DNA from: Acidimicrobiales bacterium
Lineage (GTDB): Bacteria; Actinomycetota; Acidimicrobiia; Acidimicrobiales; UBA8190
Assembly (NCBI GenBank): GCA_035531755.1
Contig: DATKSK010000041.1
Span: 1 to 62,981, forward strand
Length of the DNA stretch: 62,981 nt
Direction: 5' to 3'
Made by a program: the position numbers and the translations under genes. The notes under the pieces are model-generated. The model ran no database searches, was not told the origin of the DNA, and worked only from the letters and a program-made list of their open reading frames with translations. Within the stretch, counting starts at the first letter, position 1, and each line of letters begins with the position of its first letter. Shown piece after piece: positions 8,774-17,691 of this stretch.

Positions 8774-8801
8774 CTGTCGGCCGCTTCCGCGATTTGCTTG
8801 A
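8774..8801 (-). promoter_or_regulatory. Sigma-28-like promoter of the flgB operon
   Basis: On the minus strand TCAAG (8801-8797) and GCCGACAG (8781-8774) are separated by 15 bases, close to the flagellar sigma-28 consensus TAAA-N15-GCCGATAA. The same arrangement recurs before flhA and before the TasA-like gene. The expected transcript would carry a leader of about 110 nt. No sigma-28 gene is in the window. Confidence 0.7.
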
Positions 8802-8938
8802 GATCTGGCGGGGAAAATCCCCGGGCCGCCACGATCCGTGTTGGTCGCAGGCGCTCGCCCGCCCGGGCGGTGCCGGCACTCGACCACGGCGCGTAGCGCC
8901 CACCTTGGGGAGGGGTTTTCCTCTACATCGGCAGTGGT

Positions 8939-11900
8939 GTGGTGCCGATGCATCAGCCCGTGCACCGCTCCCCCGCCACCATCATCATCCTCGCCTGGAA
9001 CGCGTGGAGCTCCACCGAGGACTGCCTCGAGTCGCTGCGACCCACACTGGGAGTGCGCGATCAGGTGGTGGTCGTGGACAACGGGTCGACCGACGCCACC
9101 CCCCGTCGGTTGACGCGATACCCGTGGATCGACGTCGTGACCAACGAAGAGAACCATGGCTTCGCACGTGGTTGCAACGACGGCGCCGCCATCGCCCGGA
9201 ACGACACTCTCGTCTTCTTGAACAACGACACCGTGCTGGCCGGGCGGTGGCTCGACCCGCTCATCGTCCCGTTCGACGAGGACCGCTCGGTCGGGGCCAC
9301 CGGCCCACGCTCGAACTTCGTCTCCGGGGCGCAGGTCGCCGAAGGGGCGTCCTACCTCCGTGGAGACATGGCGGGCATGCGGCGCTTCGCCCGGGCATGG
9401 GCCCAGGAGCACCGTTCGCAGGTGTCGGACACGGAGCGGCTGGTCGGGTTCTGCCTGGCGGTCCGGCGCAGCCTGTTCGAGGAGATCGGCGGCTTCGACG
9501 CCGGATACGGTATCGGCGGGTACGAGGACGACGACCTCTGCCGGCGGGTGTTGGCCTCGGGGCACCGCCTGCTCATCGCCCACGAGTCCTTCGTCCACCA
9601 CGACGGCCACCAGACCTTCGACGCCAACGGGCTCGACTGGTACGCAGAGCAGGAGACGAACCGGGGGCGCTTCGAGTCCCGGTTCGGCGCCGGCCGGTCC
9701 TCACGCGACGGCACGAGGGTCTCGGCGTGCATGATCACCAAGGATGAGGAGGCCAACATCGCCACCTGTCTGGCCTCGGTGGAGGGATTCGTCGACGAGG
9801 TGGTGGTCTACGACACCGGGTCGAGCGACGCCACCGTACGCGTTGCACGCGAGCTCGGGGCCACGGTCATCGATGGCCACTGGGACGACGACTTCTCCCG
9901 GGCCCGCAACGCGGCCCTGGAGCACTGCTCCGGGGACTGGATCGCCTGGCTGGACGCCGACGAGACGCTCGTGTGCGACGACGTCGCCGGTCTGCGCCGC
10001 CTTCTCGAGAACACCGCGCCCAACGTCGACGGCTTCTCCGTCCCGATCGACAACCTGACGGGGACGGGTGTCGGGGCCGGGTTCACGCATTCGGCCTGCC
10101 GCCTGTTCCGGCGGGCACGGTGTGAATGGACGGGCCGGCTCCACGAGCAGATCGCCGGGCGCGGCGACCACCGCGGCATCGAGCAGGTGAAGTTGGAAGG
10201 GGCCAGGATCCTGCACACGGGCTACCTCGACGAGGCCATGCGAACCCGAGACAAGACCGAGCGGAACCTGCGGGTCGCCCAGGCCGAGGTGGCTGCGGCG
10301 GATACCTGGGACATGGGGTTCTCGCTCACGAGCCTCGGCCGTTCGTTCCTGACGGCCGGGCGCGTCCAGGAGGCGTTCGACTCCTGCCGGGACGCGCTCG
10401 AGCACACCACCAACCTCATCACCCGCCGGCTGGCCACACGGACCGCCATCGAGGCGCTGACCATCCTCGGGGACTACGACGGGGCGCTGGCGTGGATCGG
10501 TGACCTGCGAGGGATCTCGGCGATGACGGCACAGGCGGACATCTCCGAGGGCAGGGTCCGGCTCGCCCAGGGAGAGTTCCAATTGGCGCTCGACCTGTTC
10601 GAGCGGGTCGAGTCCCGCCAATTCGACGAGGACGGCTTCGAGGTGAGCCGTCACACGCTCGCCGTGGACCGGGCCAAGGCGCTCGAAGGCCTCCACCGGC
10701 CGAGCGATGCCGCCGACGTCCTGCTCGAGGTGCTGGTCGACCAGGGAGTGATCGACGTCCACCTCGCCATCCTCGTCGACTGCCTGAACCGGGCGGGGCG
10801 CTCCTACGACGAGCTGGCCGCTGCCATACCGCCAGGCAAGGCGCCGCAGTTCCTGGCCCAGGTCCTCCAGCTCATCCCCGAAACGGCTGACGCGGTGTTG
10901 GAGGCGTGCTTCCGGACGATGGACGATGGACGGACCGTGCTCGCCACGGCGGCGACACTGGCCTGTCGTCTCCCGGTCGACCGGGCGCTGGCGTGGTCCG
11001 CACGGATGCGTGCCGCCGGTTTCGCCACCTCCTGCCCGCTCGTGGCCATCGCCACCGGCTCGGCCTCTCCGCCGGTGCGCGCCCGGGCCGCGGCCACCGC
11101 GGTCCGGGCCTTCGGGGATACCCGGGGGCGCGACGCCTTCGTGGCGGCGCTCGGTGCGGCCCGGCCGCTCGAGCGCGACGCCATCCTCACCGAGGCCGCC
11201 GCCCTGTGTCCCGAGCTCCTCGCCGTGGCCGAGTCGGCGCAACAGCAGCACCCCGCCCCGGCCGGCACCGACCTCCCCGATCCGCGGGTCAGCATCGTGA
11301 TCCCGTGCTTCAACGGGGCCGGGCTGACACTCAACTGCCTCCAGAGCCTGCAGGCCACGACTGAGGCGGCCCTCTACGAGGTGATCCTCGTCGACAACGG
11401 CTCCACCGACGCCACGGTCAAGCTGGCCGGCGCCTCCGACGCACGCTTCTGCGTCGTGCGCAACGAGGAGAACACCGGCTTCGGTCCGGCCTGCAACCAA
11501 GGAGCCGCCCTGGCGCGCGGTGAGTTCATCCTCTTCCTCAACAACGACACCGTCCTGCTCCCCGGGTGGCTGGAGCCCCTCGTCGCCGCCCTCGACGACG
11601 ACCCGATGCTGGCGGCGGTGCAGCCCAAGCTGCTCTACCCCGACGGGCGCCTGAACGACGCCGGTGGCCTGGTCTTCGCTGCGGGCCAGCCCTGGGTCTA
11701 CGGCAAGGGACGCCCCGAGCCCGACGCCCCCGAGTTCTCCTGCCGCCGCGCGCCGGACTATGCGTCGGGTGCATGCCTCCTCGTCCGTCGGACCGCGTTC
11801 GAGGACGTCGGTGGCTTCGACGACCGCTACGCACCGGCGTACTACGAGGACACCGACCTGTCCTTCGCCTTGCGGGCGGCGGGCTGGAGGGTGCTCTTCG

Positions 11901-13324
11901 AGCCGGCGTCGAAGGTCGTCCACGTCGAGGGGGGCACGGCCGGGACCGACGTCACCCAGGGCCTCAAGGTCTACCAGGAGCGCAACGCCGCCAAGTTCGC
12001 CGAGAAGTGGGCGCACGAGCTCGTGCACCGGCCCGCGGTTCGACCCGACCATGTGGAGCGGTGGGCACACCGGCCACAGGGCGGTTTCGGCCCCGGCGAA
12101 CGACTGCCCGTCCGGGCCGCGCCGTCGGTGGACGTCGCCCGCACGGCGGCCTCCGAGGCCCGGTCCGTGCTCGTCCTGGACCCGTTCATGCCGGTCTTCG
12201 ACCGGGCGTCGGGAGGGCTGCGCACCTTCACCTTGCTCCAATGCCTGCGCGACGCGGGCCATGCCGTGACCTTCTATGCACTGGCCGGTGGGAGCAGGAC
12301 CTACGCCGACGCCGTGGGTCGCCTGGGGATCCCGTGTTTCGGCGGGGACCGGCGCGAGGCGGTGGACCACGGGCCCGGCCACGCGTCGGCGGTCTGGCCC
12401 ACCTTCGAGGCCCTGTTCAGCCGCCGCCATTTCGATGTCGTGGTCGTCAGCCCCTGGACGACGGCGGAAGGTGTCATCGAGCACGTGCGCCGGCTTGCGC
12501 CCGAGGCCACGCTCGTCGTGGACACCAATGACGTCCACTTCGTCCGCCTCCAGCGGGCCGCCATGCTCACCGGGGGTTCCACGTCGGAGGTCGCCGAGGC
12601 CAAACGGCGCGAGCTGGCCGTCTACCGCCAGGCCGACCGGATCGTGTGCGTCACCGACGACGACGCCGAGGCCGTGCGGTCGGAGATTCCCGACGCCGAT
12701 ATCGTCATCGTGCCGAACGCCCATGCCGAGGTGGCGTGCGGACCGGGTTTCGAGCAACGCACGGGTTGCCTCTTCGTCGGCAACTTCAACCACCCGCCCA
12801 ACGCCGATGCACTGTCGTGGTGGAAGCAGGAGATCGGGCCGGCGCTCTCCGCACGGCACCCCGGAGCCGAGCTGACCGTGATCGGCAACGACCCGCGGGG
12901 AGAGGCCGCGACTTTCGCGGGTCCCGGCATCACCGTCGCCGGCACGGTTCCCTCCACCGTGCCGTTCCTCCACGAGGCCCGGGTGTCGGTGGCACCCCTG
13001 CGCTACGGGGCAGGGATGAAGGGCAAGGTCGGCGAAGCCCTCGCCACGGGGCTCCCCGTGGTCCTCACCTCGATCGCCGCCGAGGGCATGGGGCTCGTCG
13101 ACGGCGAGCACGTGCTCGTCGCCGACACCGCCGAGGCCTTTGCGGACGCCGTGCACCGGCTCTACACCGACCGCGCCCTGTGGGAACGGCTGCGGCAAGC
13201 GGGCCGTGCCCATGTCGCCAAGCACTTCGGCATCGACCGGATGCGCCAAGGCGTCCGGGACATGCTCCCGGACGTCCCGGCGTCGGCACCTGCCCGCGGA
13301 CGCGCGGTGGCAGCGTCCGCCTGA
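8939..13324 (+). CDS. Four-module glycosyltransferase (GT2-GT2-GT2-GT4) in the flagellar island
   Basis: A 1461-residue protein with four sugar-transfer modules. The first GT2 (about residues 10-250) has ATIIILAWNAW, VVVDNGSTDAT and LNNDTV. The second GT2 (about 262-480) has ACMITKDEEANI, VVYDTGSSDAT and WLDADE, and is followed by a TPR-like helical stretch to about residue 760. The third GT2 (about 782-1030) has VSIVIPCFNGAGLT, VILVDNGSTDAT and FLNNDTV. The fourth (about 1075-1455) is GT4-like, with IVCVTDDDAEAV, CLFVGNFNHPPN and APLRYGAGMKGKV. It lies between the flgB operon and flhA, which suggests glycosylation of flagellin or another exported surface protein. Start codons GTG 8939, GTG 8942 and ATG 8948 are all possible; none has a strong ribosome binding site. 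Confidence 0.9.
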   Translation: MVPMHQPVHRSPATIIILAWNAWSSTEDCLESLRPTLGVRDQVVVVDNGSTDATPRRLTRYPWIDVVTNEENHGFARGCNDGAAIARNDTLVFLNNDTVLAGRWLDPLIVPFDEDRSVGATGPRSNFVSGAQVAEGASYLRGDMAGMRRFARAWAQEHRSQVSDTERLVGFCLAVRRSLFEEIGGFDAGYGIGGYEDDDLCRRVLASGHRLLIAHESFVHHDGHQTFDANGLDWYAEQETNRGRFESRFGAGRSSRDGTRVSACMITKDEEANIATCLASVEGFVDEVVVYDTGSSDATVRVARELGATVIDGHWDDDFSRARNAALEHCSGDWIAWLDADETLVCDDVAGLRRLLENTAPNVDGFSVPIDNLTGTGVGAGFTHSACRLFRRARCEWTGRLHEQIAGRGDHRGIEQVKLEGARILHTGYLDEAMRTRDKTERNLRVAQAEVAAADTWDMGFSLTSLGRSFLTAGRVQEAFDSCRDALEHTTNLITRRLATRTAIEALTILGDYDGALAWIGDLRGISAMTAQADISEGRVRLAQGEFQLALDLFERVESRQFDEDGFEVSRHTLAVDRAKALEGLHRPSDAADVLLEVLVDQGVIDVHLAILVDCLNRAGRSYDELAAAIPPGKAPQFLAQVLQLIPETADAVLEACFRTMDDGRTVLATAATLACRLPVDRALAWSARMRAAGFATSCPLVAIATGSASPPVRARAAATAVRAFGDTRGRDAFVAALGAARPLERDAILTEAAALCPELLAVAESAQQQHPAPAGTDLPDPRVSIVIPCFNGAGLTLNCLQSLQATTEAALYEVILVDNGSTDATVKLAGASDARFCVVRNEENTGFGPACNQGAALARGEFILFLNNDTVLLPGWLEPLVAALDDDPMLAAVQPKLLYPDGRLNDAGGLVFAAGQPWVYGKGRPEPDAPEFSCRRAPDYASGACLLVRRTAFEDVGGFDDRYAPAYYEDTDLSFALRAAGWRVLFEPASKVVHVEGGTAGTDVTQGLKVYQERNAAKFAEKWAHELVHRPAVRPDHVERWAHRPQGGFGPGERLPVRAAPSVDVARTAASEARSVLVLDPFMPVFDRASGGLRTFTLLQCLRDAGHAVTFYALAGGSRTYADAVGRLGIPCFGGDRREAVDHGPGHASAVWPTFEALFSRRHFDVVVVSPWTTAEGVIEHVRRLAPEATLVVDTNDVHFVRLQRAAMLTGGSTSEVAEAKRRELAVYRQADRIVCVTDDDAEAVRSEIPDADIVIVPNAHAEVACGPGFEQRTGCLFVGNFNHPPNADALSWWKQEIGPALSARHPGAELTVIGNDPRGEAATFAGPGITVAGTVPSTVPFLHEARVSVAPLRYGAGMKGKVGEALATGLPVVLTSIAAEGMGLVDGEHVLVADTAEAFADAVHRLYTDRALWERLRQAGRAHVAKHFGIDRMRQGVRDMLPDVPASAPARGRAVAASA

Positions 13325-13464
13325 CGCCGGCCACGACGCGCCGCGACCACACCCGGCCCGCGGCCGCCGGGGCCGCGTTCCCGACACGTTCGCGCGGTGT
13401 CGGGCGAAAACCGGTGCGGAGAGTGGTTTCCCAGGCCAGGGGCCCTGTCGTCCGGCCCGAATCC

Positions 13465-13492
13465 TCAAGCAGGCCGCTACTTCCGCCGATAC
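13465..13492 (+). promoter_or_regulatory. Sigma-28-like promoter of flhA
   Basis: TCAAG at 13465-13469 and GCCGATAC at 13485-13492 are 15 bases apart, about 80 bp before the flhA start and in the 246-bp gap after the glycosyltransferase. The -10 half matches the sigma-28 consensus at seven of eight positions. It has the same layout as the flgB promoter. The rest of the gap shows no gene. Confidence 0.72.
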
Positions 13493-13565
13493 CTGAGCAC
13501 GACGCCAGGACGGCGCGGAACAGACGGCCACGGATCGGCCGATCCCCGTACGCTCGTCCCGTGAG

Positions 13566-13601
13566 GTGTCATGTCGAACCGGCGTGTCATGTCGAACCGG
13601 C
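13566..13601 (+). repeat. 18-bp tandem duplication across the flhA start codon
   Basis: Two perfect copies of an 18-bp unit (13566-13583 and 13584-13601) each contain TCATGTCG, so flhA has two in-frame ATG codons (13571 and 13589) with identical surroundings. The duplication adds MSNRRV to the N-terminus without breaking the frame. Confidence 0.9.
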
Positions 13602-15637
13602 TCGGAATGGTCGGCGTCCCCGCCGCGGTCATCGCCATCGTGGTGATGCTCGTCGTGCCATTGCCGACGTTCGTCCTCGACGTCCTCATCAGCGTGAACA
13701 TCGCCGGGGCCATGGTCGTGCTGCTCATGACCATGCACGTCAAGAAGCCGCTCGACTTCTCGGTCTTCCCCGCAGTGCTCCTCGTCGCCACGCTGTTCCG
13801 CCTGGCACTCAACGTGTCGGCGACACGGCTGGTCCTGCTCCACGGCTACGCCGGATCGGTCATCAACAGCTTCGGGAATTTCGTCGTGGGCGGACAGCTC
13901 ATCGTCGGCCTCGTCGTCTTCCTGATCCTCATCGTGATCCAGTTCGTCGTCGTCACCACGGGTGCCGGACGGGTCGCGGAGGTCGCCGCCCGTTTCACCC
14001 TCGACGCCATGCCCGGAAAGCAGATGGCGATCGATGCCGACCTGAGCTCCGGGCTGATCGACCAGCACGAGGCCAAGCGCCGGCGCCAGGAGACCGCTGA
14101 CGAGGCCGACTTCTACGGGGCCATGGACGGTGCAGCCAAGTTCGTCCGGGGTGACGCCATCGCGGCCATCGTCATCACCGCCATCAACCTGATCGGTGGC
14201 CTGGCCATCGGCCTCGCCCAGCGGCACCTGTCGATCACCGACGCCACCCACACCTACAGCCTCCTGAGTGTCGGTGACGGTCTCGTCTCGCAGATCCCGG
14301 CCCTGCTGCTGTCGATCTCGACCGGGCTCGTGGTCACCAGAGCCGCCACCGACGACCAGGACTTCGGCACCGACCTCATCGGCCAGGTCCGTCGCCAGCA
14401 CCGGGCCATCAAGATCGCCGGGGTCGTCATGGCAGGCATGGCCATCGTGCCGGGGCTACCGCATCTCGCCTTCCTGATCGTGGGCGGCCTGCTGTGGTTC
14501 ACCGGTGACCGCGTGGGAGCGGCCGTTCACACCGAGTCCCTCGAAGCCTCGGACGGGCCGGACATCGTCACGGTCGCCCCCGACAGCCCCCAGGCGCTGG
14601 CGGCCGACATGCGGGTGGAGGCACTCGAGCTCGAGCTGTCGGCGACCCTCGTCGACCTGGTCGACGAGGCCAAGGGCGGGGACCTGCTCGAGCGGGTGAA
14701 GGGCCTGCGCCGCAAGCTCGCCACCGAACGCGGGCTGATCATCCCCCCCGTGCGCACCCGGGACAACGTGCACCTCGACAACGACTCGTACGCGATCCGG
14801 CTGCACGGCGTGGAAGTGGCCACGGGTACCGCGCCGGCGGGTCGCTTCCTCGCCATCGGAGGCGGGCTCGACCTGGTGCCCGGCGAGTCCGTCGTGGAGC
14901 CGGTGTTCGGGCTCCCGGCCAAGTGGGTGCCGGCCGAGCTGCGCCAACAGGCCCTCGTGGCCGGGGCCACCGTCATCGACCGGTCCTCGGTCATCACCAC
15001 CCACCTCGGCGAGGTGGCCAGCCGCCATGCCGGGCAGCTGCTGTCGGCCCAGCAGGTGAAGACGCTGCTCGACTCGGTGAAGGGCACCGACCCGGCGGTG
15101 ATCGAGGAGATGGGGGCGGCCCAGGTGTCGCTCACCGACCTCCATCGGGTCCTGTGCGGTCTGCTGGCCGAGGGGGTCGTCATCCGCGACCTCGTACGCG
15201 TCATCGAGGCGGTCACCGAGCAGGCTCGCCAGGCCAAGGAGCCCGAGGCCCTGCTGGAGGCCGCCCGCCGGGCGCTCGGGCCGGCCATCACCGCCGCCTA
15301 CGCGAAGGACGGCACCCTCCCGATCATCAGTCTCGATGCCCGCTTCGAACGAGAGCTGGCCGACGCTGTCCGCCCCGGGGAGTCCGGCACGGTCCTGGTC
15401 CTCGAGCCCGACGTCGTCGAGACGCTCGTCCGTGAGGTGGGTGCGATCGCGCGCCAGGCCGAGGAGAACAACCGCGAGGCCGTCCTCATCTGCGCGTCGC
15501 GCCTGCGCCCGTCGCTCCGTCGCCTGCTCTCCCCTGCCCTGCCACGCCTCGGCGTGCTGTCCGTCAATGAGCTCGGCCCACAGGTCAAGCTCGAGCGCAT
15601 AGGAGTCGTCAGTGTCACCCCAGCTGAAGTCGTTTGA
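13571..15637 (+). CDS. flhA: Flagellar export gate protein FlhA
   Basis: This 688-residue protein forms the cytoplasmic ring and membrane part of the export gate. About the first 320 residues hold eight transmembrane helices with the FHIPEP-family segments LLVATLFRLALNVSATRLVL and GDAIAAIVITAINLIGGLAIG. The C-terminal cytoplasmic domain follows (GTAPAGRFLAIGG, DRSSVITTHLGEV, LLCASRLRPSLRRLL-like end). Protons and chaperone-substrate complexes pass through this gate. It probably heads an operon with flhF-like, a small membrane protein and flbD. fliP, fliQ, fliR and flhB, often next to flhA, are not in the window. Confidence 0.96.
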   Translation: MSNRRVMSNRLGMVGVPAAVIAIVVMLVVPLPTFVLDVLISVNIAGAMVVLLMTMHVKKPLDFSVFPAVLLVATLFRLALNVSATRLVLLHGYAGSVINSFGNFVVGGQLIVGLVVFLILIVIQFVVVTTGAGRVAEVAARFTLDAMPGKQMAIDADLSSGLIDQHEAKRRRQETADEADFYGAMDGAAKFVRGDAIAAIVITAINLIGGLAIGLAQRHLSITDATHTYSLLSVGDGLVSQIPALLLSISTGLVVTRAATDDQDFGTDLIGQVRRQHRAIKIAGVVMAGMAIVPGLPHLAFLIVGGLLWFTGDRVGAAVHTESLEASDGPDIVTVAPDSPQALAADMRVEALELELSATLVDLVDEAKGGDLLERVKGLRRKLATERGLIIPPVRTRDNVHLDNDSYAIRLHGVEVATGTAPAGRFLAIGGGLDLVPGESVVEPVFGLPAKWVPAELRQQALVAGATVIDRSSVITTHLGEVASRHAGQLLSAQQVKTLLDSVKGTDPAVIEEMGAAQVSLTDLHRVLCGLLAEGVVIRDLVRVIEAVTEQARQAKEPEALLEAARRALGPAITAAYAKDGTLPIISLDARFERELADAVRPGESGTVLVLEPDVVETLVREVGAIARQAEENNREAVLICASRLRPSLRRLLSPALPRLGVLSVNELGPQVKLERIGVVSVTPAEVV

Positions 15638-17057
15638 AGGCCCTGACGTCCAGCGGCTGCTGGACGAGGTCCGCCGCGAGGTCGGTTCGGACGCCAAGAT
15701 CAGCGGCGCCGAGAAGATCCGCGTCGGCGGAGTGGCCGGGTTCTTCGCCAAGGAGCACTACCGGGTGGTCGTGGAGGTGCCCGCAGCTGTCATCGAGCCC
15801 GGCGTCTCCCCGTCGCCCACGGCACAGCGCAGCCGCCAGCCCGCGCACGCTCGCCCGAACCGGCGCACGCGCCGCCGCGGTCCCGTGAGCGGTCCGGTGA
15901 GCGCTCCCGCGCCGGCCCCCACCGCGGTCCCCATGGACGAGCCCGATCCCACGGCCCAGATACCGGCCGTCGGGGAGGAGCGGACCGACATCTTCACGAC
16001 CCTGGCCGACGCCACCGACGACGTGACCGACATCGTCGGCATGCACCAGTCCCCCGGCATGGCGACCCCGGTCACCGCGGGGCCGGCTCGAGCGGCGGTG
16101 GGCGGGCCGGCCACGGGCGCGCCAGCCGCGGGCCCGCCCGCCACGGCCGCGGTCGCGAGCACGCAACCGGGCGACGGCAGCGACTCCTTCGACGCCGTGT
16201 TGTGCCGGATCGCCACCACCCTCGACGCGACGCCGACCATCGACGACACCACCTCCGACTACCTCGGGGCGGCGCGCGCCGCAGGGCACAGCCGGGCCGT
16301 AGCGGGCGGGGGTGGGCCGCGGGACGTCACCTCCGGCACCATCGCCAGCGAGGCGGCCATGTTCCTCGCCACCAACGGCCCCGAGTCGGACGGAGCCACG
16401 GTGGCCGCCCTGCGCCGCGTCGGGCTCGACGAGGCCGCCGTGGGCTACGTCGCCGAAGGGCTGCGACTCGGGGGCGTGCTCGAGGCGCTCCTGCTCGACG
16501 CCCTGGGGCGCCTGGTCGAGGCCCCGCCGCTTCCCCGTCGCGCCGGCAGCCTGCTCGTCGTGGTCGGTGCGGGGCTGCGGGCCCGCGAGCTCGCCGGCGC
16601 CGTGGCCGTCGAGGTCGGGGGCGATCCGGCGGAGGTGCCCGTCGCCTCCCTCGACCCGCAAGCCGACACCGTGGTGCCGGGCCCGCTGCTCGTGCGCTCG
16701 GCCGACGAGGCCGCCGAACTCGCACCGGGTTGGCGTCGCAACCAGACGGCCGCCGTGGTCGTCGTCGACGCCCCGCTCGCCGGTGGCCACCTGTCCTGGG
16801 CAGCCCACGTCATCTCCTCGCTGCGGCCCACCGCCGTGTGGGGCCTCGTCGACTCCACGTGTAAGGCCGAGGACATCACCGCCTGGGCGGACGGCCTCGG
16901 TGGGATCGATGCCCTCGCGCTCGAGAACGTCGACGCCACCGTGAGCCCGGCCGCCGCGCTCGGCACCGGGATCCCGGTAGCCCGGCTCGACGGCCGGCCC
17001 GCCAGCGCAGCTCGCTGGACGGCCACCATCGTCGATCGGATAGACCCATGCACGTAA
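15612..17057 (+). CDS. FlhF-like protein with degenerate GTPase domain
   Basis: A 481-residue protein in the flhF position. The N-terminus (SFEGPDVQRLLDEVRREVGSDAKISGAEKI) matches the FlhF B-domain pattern (x-A-l-x-xVR-x-elG-dAvIl). A Pro/Ala-rich linker covers about residues 60-200. The C-terminal half keeps the order of an SRP-type GTPase, but the P-loop is absent: LLVVVGAGLRARELAG replaces GPTGVGKTTT, and the TKLDE specificity motif is replaced by LENVDAT. It therefore probably does not hydrolyse GTP and may act only as a placement scaffold. GTG 15612 follows AGGAG and overlaps the last 26 bp of flhA. Confidence 0.75.
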   Translation: MSPQLKSFEGPDVQRLLDEVRREVGSDAKISGAEKIRVGGVAGFFAKEHYRVVVEVPAAVIEPGVSPSPTAQRSRQPAHARPNRRTRRRGPVSGPVSAPAPAPTAVPMDEPDPTAQIPAVGEERTDIFTTLADATDDVTDIVGMHQSPGMATPVTAGPARAAVGGPATGAPAAGPPATAAVASTQPGDGSDSFDAVLCRIATTLDATPTIDDTTSDYLGAARAAGHSRAVAGGGGPRDVTSGTIASEAAMFLATNGPESDGATVAALRRVGLDEAAVGYVAEGLRLGGVLEALLLDALGRLVEAPPLPRRAGSLLVVVGAGLRARELAGAVAVEVGGDPAEVPVASLDPQADTVVPGPLLVRSADEAAELAPGWRRNQTAAVVVVDAPLAGGHLSWAAHVISSLRPTAVWGLVDSTCKAEDITAWADGLGGIDALALENVDATVSPAAALGTGIPVARLDGRPASAARWTATIVDRIDPCT

Positions 17058-17344
17058 GACGCCCGGAGCTCGTATTGGCCGGCGCGGTGGCCATCTGCCT
17101 GCCGATGGTCCCCGGGGTTCTGAACGGCAACATCACCGCCGTCACCGCCGGGACGAGGCTGCTCATCGCCATCGTCATCTGCTGGGTCGGCGGGTCGATC
17201 CTCACCTCGATCATCGACCGCTATTCGACCGAGTCACGACGCAGCCACGTCATGAAGATGCTGGCGAACGCGCGTCGCACGGGTCCGGCCGACGGGGACC
17301 CCGGGACACCGCGCGGCGGCCCGTCAGGGGAGGCTGAGCGATGA
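17048..17344 (+). CDS. Small two-TM membrane protein in the flhA-flbD operon
   Basis: A 98-residue protein with two hydrophobic helices: AGAVAICLPMVPGVLN near residues 11-26 and RLLIAIVICWVGGSILTSII near 37-56. A charged cytoplasmic tail (STESRRSHVMKMLANARR) follows. It overlaps the end of the FlhF-like gene by 10 bp and its stop overlaps flbD. I do not recognise the family. The position suggests a flagellar accessory role, perhaps working with FlbD or the export gate, but nothing in the sequence proves this. Confidence 0.75.
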   Translation: MHVRRPELVLAGAVAICLPMVPGVLNGNITAVTAGTRLLIAIVICWVGGSILTSIIDRYSTESRRSHVMKMLANARRTGPADGDPGTPRGGPSGEAER

Positions 17345-17646
17345 TCGTGTTGACACGGTTCCACAGTGGTGACCGCATCGCGGTCAACTCCGAGTTGATC
17401 GAACGCGTCGAGGAGACGCCCGACACCGTCATCACGCTCACGAACGGCACCAAGCACGTGGTGCAGGAGACGATCGACGAGATCGTGGAGAGGGTCCAGG
17501 CAGTGAAGGCGACGACGCTGGCACTCGCCACCCGGATGGTGGAGGACGGCGCGACCGTCCGCCCCGCCCATCTTCGTGTCGTCCACGACGCCGAGCATCA
17601 CGCCCCGGGTGACCACTCGGTGGACCCGCTCGCCCCGGGACCCTGA
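17341..17646 (+). CDS. flbD: FlbD/SwrD-family flagellar protein
   Basis: A 101-residue protein of the small FlbD (SwrD/YlzI) family, not the Caulobacter transcription factor of the same name. The signature is MIVLTRFHSGDRIAVNSELI, then IERVEETPDTVITLTNGTKH and a VVQETIDEIVERV helix. In Bacillus, SwrD raises flagellar torque. The usual family length is about 60-75; the C-terminal 30 residues here are a polar extension. It overlaps the preceding gene by 4 bp and is the last gene of the plus-strand flagellar run, converging on the sipW-like gene. Confidence 0.9.
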   Translation: MIVLTRFHSGDRIAVNSELIERVEETPDTVITLTNGTKHVVQETIDEIVERVQAVKATTLALATRMVEDGATVRPAHLRVVHDAEHHAPGDHSVDPLAPGP

Positions 17647-17691
17647 GAGGCCCGGACATGGCGCCTGGCCCGGGTGGCGGACGACCGCTGC

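Noticed and set aside
8657-8938. Possible c-di-GMP riboswitch before the flagellar operon
   Set aside because: The conserved GEMM core segments were not found; only simple hairpins are present.
9701-14401. A 1566-codon open frame on the minus strand
   Set aside because: It is antisense to the glycosyltransferase and flhA, which have clear domains; long shadow frames are normal at this GC content.
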